Assembly: GCA_035711845.1 (NCBI GenBank)
Contig: DASTBU010000008.1
Location: 1 to 29,278 of the forward strand
Length of the DNA stretch: 29,278 nt
Source: DASTBU01 sp035711845
GTDB taxonomy: Bacteria > Acidobacteriota > Vicinamibacteria > Vicinamibacterales > 2-12-FULL-66-21
Direction of reading: 5' to 3'
Positions 16,287 through 25,227 of this stretch are shown here, piece after piece (positions within the stretch are counted from its first letter, which is position 1; each line of letters begins with the position of its first letter). Under the pieces are notes generated by a model that did not search any database, had not been told where the DNA came from, and worked only from the letters and a program-made list of their open reading frames with translations. The position numbers and the translations under genes were made by a program.

Positions 16287-18677
16287 ATGGAACTCTACGA
16301 AACCCTTCCCATAGTCCCGCTGCGCGACGTCGTGGTGTTTCCGCACATGATGATGCCGTTCGTCATCGGGCGCCCGTCGTCCACGCGGGCGCTGGAGCAC
16401 GCGCTGCTCAAGGACAAGCGCATCTTCCTGGCCGCCCAGCACGATGCGGCCACCGACGACCCGCAGCCCTCCGACATCTACACGATGGGCTGCGTCGCCA
16501 ACATCGTCCAGAGTCTGAAGCTGCCGGACGGCAACATCAAGGTGCTGGTCGAAGGCATCGAACGCGCGCGGGCGGTGGAGTGGAAAGAGGACAAAGGGTT
16601 CTACCGCGTCGTCGTGAAGGTGGTTCCGAAACACAAGGAGACGGGCGTCGACGCGGAGAGCACCATGACGCGCGTGGTGTCGCTGTTCGAACAGTACGTG
16701 AAGCTGTCGAACAACCTGCACTACGACGCGATGATAGCCGCCGTCCGCGTGGACGACCCGGGCAAGCTCGGAGACACGATCGCCGCGCACCTGCTCGTCG
16801 GCGTGGACGAGAAGCAGAACCTGCTCGAAATCATCTCGCCGGTCGAGCGCCTGAACCGCATCGCCGGCATTCTCGAAGCCGAGGTCGACAAGCTCCAGGT
16901 CGATCGCCGGATCCAGTCTCGCGTCAAGAAGCAGATGGAGAAGGCGCAGAAGGAGTACTACCTCAACGAGAAGATGAAGGCGATCCAGAAGGAACTGGGC
17001 CGCAAGGACGACAAGGGGAACGAAATCGAGGAGCTCAAGAAGAAAATCGACCAGTCCAAGATGCCCGACGAGGTCGAGGAGAAGGCCGTCCAGGAGCTGA
17101 AGCGCCTCGAGGCCATGCCGCCGATGTCGGCCGAGGCCACGGTCTCGCGCAACTACCTCGATTGGCTCATCGCGGTCCCGTGGTTCAAGAAGACCAAGGA
17201 GAGCCGCGATTTGAAGCGCGCCGAGCAGATCCTGCACGAGGACCACTACGGACTCGAGAAGATCAAGGATCGGATCCTCGAGTTCCTGGCCGTGCGCGCG
17301 CTCATCAAGAAGCCGAAGGCGACGATCCTGACGTTCTCGGGTCCCCCCGGCGTCGGGAAGACGTCGCTCGCCAAATCGATAGCGAGGGCGATGAACCGCA
17401 AGTTCGTGCGGCTGTCGCTCGGCGGCGTGCGCGACGAGGCGGAAATCCGGGGCCATCGGCGCACCTACATCGGCGCCTTCCCCGGCCAGATCATCCAGAT
17501 GATGAAGAAGGCCGGCACGATGAACCCGGTGTTCCTGCTCGACGAGGTCGACAAGATGTCGATGGACTTCCGCGGCGACCCGTCGGCGGCGCTGCTCGAG
17601 GTGCTCGACCCGGAACAGAACAGCGCGTTCCTCGACCACTATCTCGACGTCGAGTACGACCTGTCCAACGTGATGTTCATCTGCACGGCGAACGTGCTGC
17701 ATACGATCCCGCAGGCGCTGCGCGATCGCATGGAGGTGCTGCAACTCGCCGGCTACACCGAGCAGGAGAAGGTCGAAATCGCGAAGAAATTCCTCGCGCC
17801 GAAGGCCATCGAGGGCGCCGGCCTGACGAGCGAGAACGTCACGTTCCTGGACGAGGCGTTCCAGACGATCATCCAGCGCTACACGCGCGAGGCGGGCGTC
17901 AGGAACCTCGAACGCGAGATCTCCTCGATCTGCCGGAAGATCGCGCGCAAGGTGGTCGTCCAGGGCAAGCACTTCAACGAGGAGATCGGCGCGGCGAAGG
18001 TCACGGAGTACCTCGGCGTGCCGCGATTCCGGCCGACGCTGGCGGAACAGACGAACGAGATCGGCGTGGCGACCGGGCTCGCCTGGACGGAAGTGGGCGG
18101 CGAAATCCTGGTGACCGAAGCGACGCTGATGCCCGGCAAGGGGCACCTGACGTTGACGGGCAAGCTCGGCGACGTCATGCAGGAATCGGCGCAGGCGGCG
18201 ATGAGCTACGTGCGATCGAAGTCGGACGAATTCGGCATCCCGAAGGACTTCAATCGCAAGACCGACGTGCACGTTCACGTGCCGGAGGGCGCGATTCCGA
18301 AAGACGGTCCATCGGCGGGGATCACGCTGGCGACGGCGCTGGTCTCTGCCATCGCGCGCGTGAAGACACGCAAGGACGTCGCTATGACGGGCGAAATCAC
18401 GCTGCGCGGCAAGGTCCTGCCGATCGGCGGCGTGAAGGAAAAGGTCCTCGCCGCGCATCGCGCGGGGCTGAAGAACATCGTGCTGCCGAAGGACAATGAA
18501 AAGGACCTGGCGGACATCCCCAAGAACGTCCTCGACGCGCTCGACATCTACATGGTCGAAACGATGGACGAAGTGCTGAAGATCGCGCTGGCCGAGCCCC
18601 TCCCGGTCCTGCCGGCGGCGGCACCAGCCGATACGGAAGTCGAGCCCGCCATTTCGGACGACACCATTACGCACTGA
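16287..18677 (+). CDS. lon: ATP-dependent protease Lon (LonA)
   Basis: The product is a 796-residue hexameric cytoplasmic protease that degrades misfolded and regulatory proteins. The N-terminal substrate-binding domain begins at once (LPIVPLRDVVVFPHMMMPFV). A long coiled helix lies around 200-270. The AAA+ module has Walker A GPPGVGKT at about 352-359 and Walker B VFLLDEVDK. The protease domain has the Ser-Lys dyad S676 (DGPSAGIT) and K719 (GGVKEK). The length is typical of LonA. No Shine-Dalgarno is seen before the ATG, because a heptamer array fills the upstream sequence. It is followed by a second array and engB. Regulation may involve the arrays, but this is unproven. Confidence 0.98.
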   Translation: MELYETLPIVPLRDVVVFPHMMMPFVIGRPSSTRALEHALLKDKRIFLAAQHDAATDDPQPSDIYTMGCVANIVQSLKLPDGNIKVLVEGIERARAVEWKEDKGFYRVVVKVVPKHKETGVDAESTMTRVVSLFEQYVKLSNNLHYDAMIAAVRVDDPGKLGDTIAAHLLVGVDEKQNLLEIISPVERLNRIAGILEAEVDKLQVDRRIQSRVKKQMEKAQKEYYLNEKMKAIQKELGRKDDKGNEIEELKKKIDQSKMPDEVEEKAVQELKRLEAMPPMSAEATVSRNYLDWLIAVPWFKKTKESRDLKRAEQILHEDHYGLEKIKDRILEFLAVRALIKKPKATILTFSGPPGVGKTSLAKSIARAMNRKFVRLSLGGVRDEAEIRGHRRTYIGAFPGQIIQMMKKAGTMNPVFLLDEVDKMSMDFRGDPSAALLEVLDPEQNSAFLDHYLDVEYDLSNVMFICTANVLHTIPQALRDRMEVLQLAGYTEQEKVEIAKKFLAPKAIEGAGLTSENVTFLDEAFQTIIQRYTREAGVRNLEREISSICRKIARKVVVQGKHFNEEIGAAKVTEYLGVPRFRPTLAEQTNEIGVATGLAWTEVGGEILVTEATLMPGKGHLTLTGKLGDVMQESAQAAMSYVRSKSDEFGIPKDFNRKTDVHVHVPEGAIPKDGPSAGITLATALVSAIARVKTRKDVAMTGEITLRGKVLPIGGVKEKVLAAHRAGLKNIVLPKDNEKDLADIPKNVLDALDIYMVETMDEVLKIALAEPLPVLPAAAPADTEVEPAISDDTITH

Positions 18678-18685
18678 CGGTGCCG

Positions 18686-18791
18686 GGGCTCGGGACCGAA
18701 CGGTATCGGGGCTCGGGGCTCGGGCTCGGGACCGAACAGTATCGGGGATTATCCGACCCGAGTCCCGAGCCCCGAGTCCCGAGCCCCGAGT
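18686..18791. repeat. GC-rich heptamer inverted array between lon and engB
   Basis: Left part: two 26-bp copies of a GGGCTCGGGACCGAAC-type unit at 18686-18711 and 18722-18747 with one mismatch. Right part: five phased 7-bp units ending at 18791 (CCCGAGT, CCCGAGC, CCCGAGT, CCCGAGC, CCCGAGT). The right arm is complementary to the CTCGGGG/CTCGGGA units of the left arm. The last unit overlaps the GTG start codon of engB. Confidence 0.85.
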
Positions 18792-19497
18792 GAAACTCCT
18801 GGACGCCGAATTCGTCACGAGCGCCGCGGCGGGCGGCACTGCGGACGGTATCCCGCGGGACGGCATCCCTCAGATCGCGCTCGCCGGCAGGTCGAACGTC
18901 GGCAAGTCGAGCCTCCTGAATGTGCTCTGCCGCCGGAAGATCGCGCGGACGAGCGCGGCGCCCGGCAAGACGCGGCTCGTCAACGTGTATCGCGCGACGC
19001 TGGAGGGCGGACCGGGCGGCCCGGGACGCTGGAGCGTGTATCTCGTCGACCTGCCGGGCTACGGCTATGCGCGGGGCGGGGCGCGTTCAGCGGCCGAGCT
19101 CGCGTCGGTCGCGGAGGCCTATTTGACAGCGGGCGGGCGCCTGCGGCCGGCGCGAGACGACGGTCCGGATGTCGCAGCGCAACCGTCGCCAGACGTTGGC
19201 GCGAAGCGCCGGACGCACGCCGGTGCGCGGGCCGGGCCTCGCGCCGTTCTCCTGCTGATCGATTCGCGCCATCCGGGGCTGGACTCGGATCTCGCGGCGG
19301 CCCGGTGGCTCGAAGAAATCGGCAGCGAACAGCGCATCGTGGCCACCAAGGTGGACAAGCTGACCCGCGCGGAGCGCGCGCGCAACCTGGCGACACTGAA
19401 ACGAACGCACGGAATGGCCGCCTTGCCGGTATCGGCAGAGAGCGGCGAAGGATTGGATGAACTGTGGCAGATGATCGCGAACCTGGTACGCAGGTAA
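18790..19497 (+). CDS. engB: Ribosome biogenesis GTPase YihA/YsxC (EngB)
   Basis: The product is a 235-residue GTPase needed for assembly of the large ribosomal subunit. G motifs are clear: G1 GRSNVGKSS (about 32-40), the TSAAPGKTR switch, G3 DLPGYG, G4 TKVDKL and G5 VSAESGEG. The usual length is near 200. The extra residues are mainly an insertion of about 30 between the G3 region and the RAVLLLIDSRHPG strand (residues about 112-145, Arg/Asp/Pro-rich). The start is GTG, and the base pair GT comes from the last heptamer of the upstream array, with no Shine-Dalgarno. The last 34 bp overlap the rho frame, implying coupling. The function assignment is firm. Confidence 0.93.
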   Translation: MKLLDAEFVTSAAAGGTADGIPRDGIPQIALAGRSNVGKSSLLNVLCRRKIARTSAAPGKTRLVNVYRATLEGGPGGPGRWSVYLVDLPGYGYARGGARSAAELASVAEAYLTAGGRLRPARDDGPDVAAQPSPDVGAKRRTHAGARAGPRAVLLLIDSRHPGLDSDLAAARWLEEIGSEQRIVATKVDKLTRAERARNLATLKRTHGMAALPVSAESGEGLDELWQMIANLVRR

Positions 19498-21014
19498 CGG
19501 ACGACGCAATCGAGCGGGAGGCGCGGAGCGGCAACGGGCCGGAGCGCGGCGTTCAGCGAGGGAACGAGGCCCGCCAGCGGAATGGCAACCGCGACGACCC
19601 GCGGGGCGGGCGCGGACCGCGCCAGCACGGCGGAGGCGGCCGCAGCCGCGAGGGCCAGCAGACCCAGCAGCCACGCGGGCAGAACCAGGGCCCGCCGCGA
19701 CAGGCCGACGACGCCCGTGAGCCGGCTGCCGGCGTACCCCGGGAGAACGGACCGGTCGTCGAGCTGAGCACGCTCAAGGAGATGAGCGTGACAGAGCTCA
19801 CGAAGATTGCCAAGCAGCTCGACGTGCCCGGCGCGACCGGCATGCGCAAGCAGGAGTTGATCTTCCAGATCCTCCGCTCGCGCGCCGAGAAGAGCGGGCT
19901 GCTCTTCTCCGAGGGCGTGCTCGAGACCTTGCCCGACGGCTTCGGCTTTCTGCGCGCGCCCGACTACAACTACCTTCCCGGTCCCGACGACATCTACGTC
20001 TCCCCATCCCAGATCCGGAAGTTCGACCTGCACACCGGCGACACGGTGTCGGGACAGATTCGTCCGCCGAAGGAAGGTGAGCGCTACTTCGCCCTGATCA
20101 AGGTCGAAGCGGTCAACTTCGAGCCGCCCGATCGCGGGCGCGACAAGATCTTCTTCGAGAACCTGACACCGCTCTATCCGCAGGAGCGGATCCGGCTCGA
20201 GACCGCGTCGGACAACCTGTCGGCGCGGGTGATGGATCTGATGACGCCGATCGGCAAGGGCCAGCGCGGCCTGATCGTCGCGCCGCCGAGGACCGGCAAG
20301 ACGATGCTGCTGCAGAACATCGCCAACAGCATCACGGCGAACCATCCCGAGATCTACCTGATCGTCCTGCTCATCGACGAGCGGCCGGAGGAAGTCACCG
20401 ACATGCAGCGGTCGGTGAAGGGCGAGGTGATCTCGTCGACGTTCGACGAGCCCGCGACGCGGCACGTGCAGGTCGCGGAAATGGTGATCGAGAAGGCCAA
20501 GCGCCTCGTCGAGCACAAGAAGGACGTCGTGATCCTGCTCGACTCCATCACGCGGCTCGCGCGCGCCTACAACACGATCGTGCCGCCATCGGGGAAGGTG
20601 CTGTCAGGCGGCGTGGACAGCAACGCGCTCCAGCGCCCGAAGCGGTTCTTCGGCGCGGCGCGCAACATCGAAGCGGGCGGCTCGCTGACGATTATGGCGA
20701 CCGCGCTCATCGACACCGGATCGCGGATGGACGACGTGATCTTCGAGGAGTTCAAGGGCACGGGCAACCTCGAAATCCATCTCGACCGCAAGCTGGCCGA
20801 TCGCCGCGTGTTCCCTGCCATCGACATCCAGAAAAGCGGCACGCGGAAGGAAGAGCTGCTGATCGTGCGCGAGGATCTGAACCGCGTGTGGGTGCTGCGC
20901 AAGGTGCTGACGCCACTGTCCCCCGTCGAGGCCATGGAGCTGCTCCTGTCGAAGATGGCAAAGACGAAGGGAAATGCGGAGTTTCTGGCGTCGATGGCGA
21001 ACGGCGGACGCTGA
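19464..21014 (+). CDS. rho: Transcription termination factor Rho
   Basis: The product is a 516-residue hexameric RNA helicase that ends untranslated transcripts. An N-terminal low-complexity region rich in Arg, Gly, Gln and Pro (about residues 20-95) precedes the Rho_N helical domain (about 98-140). The cold-shock-like RNA-binding domain has DGFGFLR at 158-164. The ATPase has Walker A APPRTGKT at 273-280 and Walker B VVILLDSITR. The R-loop region contains DSNALQRPKRFFGAARN. The start used is GTG at 19464, which overlaps engB by 34 bp, with GGAT upstream. A later start inside the low-complexity region cannot be excluded. Extended Rho N-termini are known in other phyla and can confer phase-separation or RNA-affinity properties. 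Confidence 0.96.
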   Translation: MADDREPGTQVTDDAIEREARSGNGPERGVQRGNEARQRNGNRDDPRGGRGPRQHGGGGRSREGQQTQQPRGQNQGPPRQADDAREPAAGVPRENGPVVELSTLKEMSVTELTKIAKQLDVPGATGMRKQELIFQILRSRAEKSGLLFSEGVLETLPDGFGFLRAPDYNYLPGPDDIYVSPSQIRKFDLHTGDTVSGQIRPPKEGERYFALIKVEAVNFEPPDRGRDKIFFENLTPLYPQERIRLETASDNLSARVMDLMTPIGKGQRGLIVAPPRTGKTMLLQNIANSITANHPEIYLIVLLIDERPEEVTDMQRSVKGEVISSTFDEPATRHVQVAEMVIEKAKRLVEHKKDVVILLDSITRLARAYNTIVPPSGKVLSGGVDSNALQRPKRFFGAARNIEAGGSLTIMATALIDTGSRMDDVIFEEFKGTGNLEIHLDRKLADRRVFPAIDIQKSGTRKEELLIVREDLNRVWVLRKVLTPLSPVEAMELLLSKMAKTKGNAEFLASMANGGR

Positions 21015-21270
21015 GCGCCAGGCCCAGCCTTGCAGATGATCTACGGCGTAGGAGCCATGGGCTCACGCGCCGTTCCGCGGTACCGAGATCGCCCAGCAAA
21101 TCGCCGCACCCGACGCGGCGAAGGGAATCCGCCCGCGCCGGTGGTGCTCGAGCTGCGCCCCGACGAAATTGACGATTAGTGTGCCGCCTGGCCAGCGGCG
21201 TCGCGTCGAGGCTGCGCGTTGCGACTCCTAGCGCCCGGGCAACTGTCGACGATGGCGATTGAAATTGCTT
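21015..21270. other. Intergenic region after rho, no clear gene
   Basis: This 256-bp gap lies between rho and the convergent hemerythrin gene. I see no T-tract hairpin. A 40-codon ATG frame exists at 21057-21179 but has a poor ribosome binding site spacing and no recognisable product. Confidence 0.4.
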
Positions 21271-22026
21271 TCAGACCTTCGGTGTAAACTGCGACAGCTC
21301 GTAGATCCCAAGCCTCTTCTCGATCGCTGCCACGCGATCGACCATCTTTTCAAAACCGCCTTCCCCGAACAGCGCGTGTTCCTTCTTCTCGAAGTCCTCG
21401 CCGAGCGCACCGTATTCCTCCCCCGAAACCAGCTTCCGGAAAGCCGGGAACAGCACGGTGTCCTCCCTGGCCTCGTGCGGTGCGTACATGCGATTGAACT
21501 GACGCAGCAGGTCGCGCAGCGAAGCTGCTGCTTGTGGATCCTTCAGCGTCTGTGTTGTCGCCAGCTGCATGATTCGATCGGTGACGCGGCGGCCGGCCTG
21601 ATGCTGGGCTCTCAGGACGCTCGTCAGATCCGTGAGCTGGCGGGCCTTCTCGAACCGCGGGAACAGGTAGTCCTCTTCGAGTTTCTCGTGATAGTCCTCG
21701 ATGAAGCCCCGCACGGTGCCGGCAGAATCCTTCACCGCGTCGGGCGGCAGATCCTGCTTCGCATCAATCCTCCGGATCGCCTCCTCGTAAACGAGCAGCA
21801 CGCGCTTGAGGACGCCATGCTCACGCATCAGGTCCTCCGCCGGAGATACCTCTTGTTCCTCCTCAGACTTCATCTCCTTGCCTTGTCCTCCGCCGCCTCC
21901 ACCGCCACTTTCGTCGGCGAGCGCAGGTATCCAAAGGCCAGCACCTGCGGTCCCCACGGCGGCTACAAACATGCGGCGGTCGACTCCATGGTCCCCTCGA
22001 TGGTAGCTGTGCATCATGCCCTCCAT
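21271..22026 (-). CDS. Exported hemerythrin-domain (HHE) protein with Tat-like signal
   Basis: The product is about 251 residues. The N-terminus has a twin-arginine signal (VDRRMFVAAVGTAGAGLWIP), then a Gly run and an acidic linker. A hemerythrin/HHE four-helix domain occupies about residues 62-240. Likely di-iron ligands are in REHGVLKR, DYHEKLEEDYLFP, RAQHQAGR and PHEAREDTVLFP. Such domains bind O2 or protect against oxidative or nitrosative stress, and Tat export fits cofactor loading in the cytoplasm. The start could be ATG 22026, or the ATGs at 22017/22014, since GGAGG lies just before the latter. It is convergent with rho and isolated; the exact role is unknown. Confidence 0.85.
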   Translation of the reverse strand: MEGMMHSYHRGDHGVDRRMFVAAVGTAGAGLWIPALADESGGGGGGGQGKEMKSEEEQEVSPAEDLMREHGVLKRVLLVYEEAIRRIDAKQDLPPDAVKDSAGTVRGFIEDYHEKLEEDYLFPRFEKARQLTDLTSVLRAQHQAGRRVTDRIMQLATTQTLKDPQAAASLRDLLRQFNRMYAPHEAREDTVLFPAFRKLVSGEEYGALGEDFEKKEHALFGEGGFEKMVDRVAAIEKRLGIYELSQFTPKV

Positions 22027-22510
22027 GCGCAGGCGGACGATCCCAGCTCGAATCCGATCTGTACGGCGACTTATCAGCGAGGAACGTCATCGGCCACTGT
22101 AGACGGCGATCGACTAGAGCCGCAAGCCGTGCGATAACCCGGCTGATCCGTTCGGTTCGCCTCAGAAACGACTCCACATGAGAAAGCGGAACCTCCGCCC
22201 CGCCGTTGCTGTTCTGCTCGGGATTTGTTCCGCTGCCGCCGGACGGCGGTGCTGTGTGTGGGCTGGATGGCAATTCTGTGTGTGCGTACATGGCGCACGC
22301 CGTGACGACTAGGCGCGGGGATGAGCGGCGCTCTTCGGGCCTCGCAATCGGTTCCAGATGGCGCGGCCGGCCGCGATGAACGCCCCCCCACATCACGTCA
22401 ACGGCGACGCGATCGAGCGCAGACGGGGATCTGAATCGGCGCTGTGACCTATAGAGAGGACACTGATGCAAGAAACAAGATCTGACCCCCCGCGGCCCCC
22501 GCGGCGCGGC
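22027..22510. other. Gene-poor decayed region next to a kinase relic
   Basis: About 480 bp without a convincing gene. The long minus-strand frame through it is an extension of the kinase relic frame and has no family-like sequence. At 22464-22489 the stretch TGATGCAAGAAACAAGATCT followed by GACCCC adjoins the break in the kinase fragment. It looks like a possible mobile-element end, but this is only a visual impression. Confidence 0.4.
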
Positions 22511-22916
22511 TAATTCGCGATGCACGATGCCTTGTTCGTGCGCCGCTTCGAGCGCGTCGGCGATCTGCTTCGCGATCCGGAGCGCATCGGCAAGTTGGAT
22601 CGGGCCCCGCGCGATGTGACCGCAGAGCTCATCGCCCTCGACGAGCTCCATGGCGAGCGCAGTCAGGTCCGATGTTTTTTCGAGTCCGTAGACGGCAGCG
22701 ACGTTCGGATGATTGAGCGCGGCGAGCACCTCTGCTTGGCGCTGAAACCAAGGCAGCCGGTCCAGGATCGGCGGCGACATCCGCAGGGAGCACTTCGATC
22801 GCGAACGATCGCTTCAGATTGCCGTCAGTAGCGCGATACACCTCGCCCACGCCGCCGGCGCCAATCGAGGCGGTGATCTCGTAGGGACCAAGGCGCGTCC
22901 CAGGGATGAACGCCAC
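22511..22916 (-). pseudogene. Degenerate Ser/Thr protein kinase fragment
   Basis: The frame starts at a GTG (22916) with a PknB-type N-lobe: TRLGPYEITASIGAGGVGEV. Near 22773 the reading frame shifts by one base, and the homology continues in another frame (FQRQAEVLAALNHPNVAAVY, then HEQGIVHREL). It stops at the catalytic loop, so the C-lobe is missing. The ATP-binding lysine expected at residue 41 is Glu (FAIEVLP for VAIKVLP), and the HRD motif reads HRE. Truncation, frameshift and loss of both key residues mark it as non-functional. It lies 76 bp downstream of a second kinase gene on the same strand, so it may derive from a tandem duplication. A TATACT box sits 12 bases before its GTG. Confidence 0.8.
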
Positions 22917-22992
22917 AGGAGTGGCGTGAGTATATGGCAGAGACGGTTAGGAAGAATCTATCTGCCCACTGTCAGACGGAAACCTCGGAAGA

Positions 22993-25120
22993 CTAGTCGC
23001 GCCTGTCGGGTGCGGGAATGTCCAGACCGGCCTTGCGGAGCCCGTCGATCAACTGCTCAACCAGGTCCGGAAGGTACCATTTCGCGAACTGATCGCGCGC
23101 GATCTCCGCGAAATCGGGCCGCAGAGCCAGTAGATCTCGCAGCATCTTGGCAGCCTCCTCGCGGTCACCGACCTGCCCGTATAAAGCGGCGTTCAAGGCC
23201 GCGCCGAAGTAATTTCCTGGCATTTGGCTCTTGGGAATGAACGCTCTCGCGGTGCGGTAGTCGCCCCTGCGATAGCATCGAGGAAAGGGAGCGCCCAATA
23301 CCACTTCGGGTGATGAGGGTTGAGGTCTCGTGCCCGTTCTCCCAACTCGCAGCCGCGCTCCCAGTCACCGGCGAACGCCAGCAGGTGACTCGTGAATTCG
23401 ACCATCGCTCCGTCTGCGGGATTGAGCGCGATGGCTCGCTCCGCTGCGTTCCTGAACGTCTCGAACTCCTTGCGGAAGTAGTGAGCTTGGGCCAAAGCGA
23501 ACTGGGAGAGGTGGCTGGAAGGCGCGATATCGGCCGCACGCAGCGCCGCACGAAGCGCTCGATCAAGGCAGTCGGGTCTGGCGTTGAATCCGAACCGGTG
23601 CTCCTCTCCGTACACCATCGACAGCATGCCCAGGCCGCCGCATGCCCTGGCGCCTGCTCCACCGCCCGCTCCAGGACACCCCGCACGAGGGCGTGCTCCT
23701 CGGGAATCACCCGCGCGAAGTAGCTGAACGCGCGCAGCACCGCCTCGTACGGACTCAGCTGATCGACGGGCTTGATTCTCACAACTTCACTCATGCTGTG
23801 CGGCAGAATCCCGTACCAGTCGGCCACCGTCGAAACAATCCGCGGAACCAGACCATCCTGGAGATCGAACACCGTCTCGGGGCTGAAGCTGCGCTCATAG
23901 GTCTCGGCCCAAAGATTCGCCCCGGACACCGCGTCTATGAGCTGCACGCTCAGCCGCAACTTTCCTCCGGCCTGCCGCAGATTGCCTTCCATCATGTAGC
24001 GCGCGCCCAGTTCTCTGCCGGCAGCGCGGACATCGCTCGCTTGATTGACGTACCGGGACGTCGAGCTGCGTGCGATCACCTTGAGGTAGGAGAAGCGTGA
24101 CAGGCCGGTCACGATGTCTTCGGAAAGCCCGTCTGCCAGCGCCGCGAGATCCGTATGGGCCCCACTGCACTTGAATGGCAGCACCGCAACCCAGAAACCT
24201 TCCTCGCGCCGCGCGGCGCCCGAGTCGGCCGCGGAGCGGGTCGCCGCACCTTCTCCTGCACCGCTCAGCACCGGCGACGAGGAATACTCCAGGAGACTGA
24301 AGACGATGTCTTTGGCCGACTGGAACCGATGCTCCTGGTCCTTCTCCAGGCAATGCTTGACGATGCGGTCGAGAGCCGTGGAAATGTTCCGCCCCGACTC
24401 CGACAGCTCCCGCGGCTTGTCTCGCATAATTGCCGCCATCGTCTCGGCATTCGTGTCTCGCTTGAATGCCCGCTTGCCCGAGAGCAGTTCATAGAGGATC
24501 GCTCCGAACGAGAAGACGTCGGAGCGGTGGTCGACTGAGAGTCCCTTCACCTGCTCGGGCGACATGTAGCCCACCGTGCCCATGATCGTCCCGGGCTCCG
24601 TGTGGCCCGAGATCGTTGGAGCGCTCATCTCCGCTACGGGCTCGACTCGCTTCGCCAGCCCGAAGTCGAGGATCTTCAAGTGGCCGTCTCTGGTGACGAA
24701 GAGATTCTCGGGCTTCAGGTCCCGATGGACGACGCCCTTCCCGTGCGCTGCCGAGAGGCCCCTGGCAATCTGGAGCGCGTAGTCCACAGCCTGCTTCTGG
24801 GTAATGGGCCCGGCGTCGAGCTTCCCGCGCAGTGTCTCTCCTTCGAGAAGCTCCGTTACGGCATAGGCGATCCCAGCCTGCTCTCCGAAGTCGAAGATGG
24901 ACAGGATATTCGGATGAGAGAGCGCCGCGACCGCCTTCGCTTCGCGCTCGAAGCGGGCCAGCCTGTCGGGATCGGCTGCAACGGACTGAGGGAGGACCTT
25001 GATCGCCACCTCGCGGTCCAGTTTGTGATCCCGTGCGCGGTAGACCTCACCCATTCCGCCGGCGCCGAGCGCCGCAACGATCTCAAAGGCGCCGAGACGT
25101 GTTCCTGGTGCGAGGGTCAA
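22993..25120 (-). pseudogene. Ser/Thr protein kinase with TPR region, two apparent frameshifts
   Basis: The N-terminal PknB-type kinase domain (about residues 1-285) is intact: GAGGMGEVY, K41 in VAIKVLP, D134 in HRDLKPEN and D152 in LDFGLAK. Next is a FlgO/TolB-N-like module (WVAVLPFKCSG, LADGLSEDIVTGLSRF, YMMEGNLRQAGGKLRLSVQL), as in adenylate-cyclase-type TPR proteins. A TPR-rich C-terminus follows. The TPR homology changes frame twice: near 23630 (after GHAAAWA, resuming at MLSMVYGEEHRFGF) and near 23290 (after WALPFLDA, resuming at YRRGDYRTARAFIP). It ends at about 22993. Each jump needs one missing base. The start is a TTG with TATAAT 7 bases upstream and no Shine-Dalgarno. If the frameshifts are real, a kinase plus sensor fragment of about 500 residues would still be made. 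Confidence 0.75.
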
Positions 25121-25127
25121 GCCGTGG

Positions 25128-25133
25128 ATTATA
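25128..25133 (-). promoter_or_regulatory. Candidate -10 box (TATAAT) at the kinase start
   Basis: A perfect TATAAT on the minus strand ends 7 bases before the TTG start of the kinase gene. No good -35 is seen. Transcription from it would start at or next to the initiation codon. Confidence 0.35.
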
Positions 25134-25227
25134 CGAGAAGAGAGTATTCAGAAGGCGTTCGCGTCGAGTGCCATTTCGAGACGATAGGAAGCATTAGCGG
25201 GGCCTGGAGGGGACATAACCTCCGTTG

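Noticed and set aside
16251..18866. 871-codon open frame on the minus strand opposite lon
   Set aside because: It is the antisense shadow of lon in GC-rich DNA: low-complexity Arg/Asp/His/Leu composition, no family motif, while lon on the plus strand has all active-site motifs.
21057..21179. 40-codon frame after rho (starts MGSRAVPRYRDRP)
   Set aside because: AGGAG is only 2 bases from the ATG, the product is short and Arg/Pro-rich, and no conservation can be judged from one sequence.
21863..22780. 305-codon minus-strand frame as a single protein
   Set aside because: Only the first part (to about 22511) has kinase homology and it lacks its own start; the remainder is open frame through decayed DNA and overlaps the hemerythrin gene.
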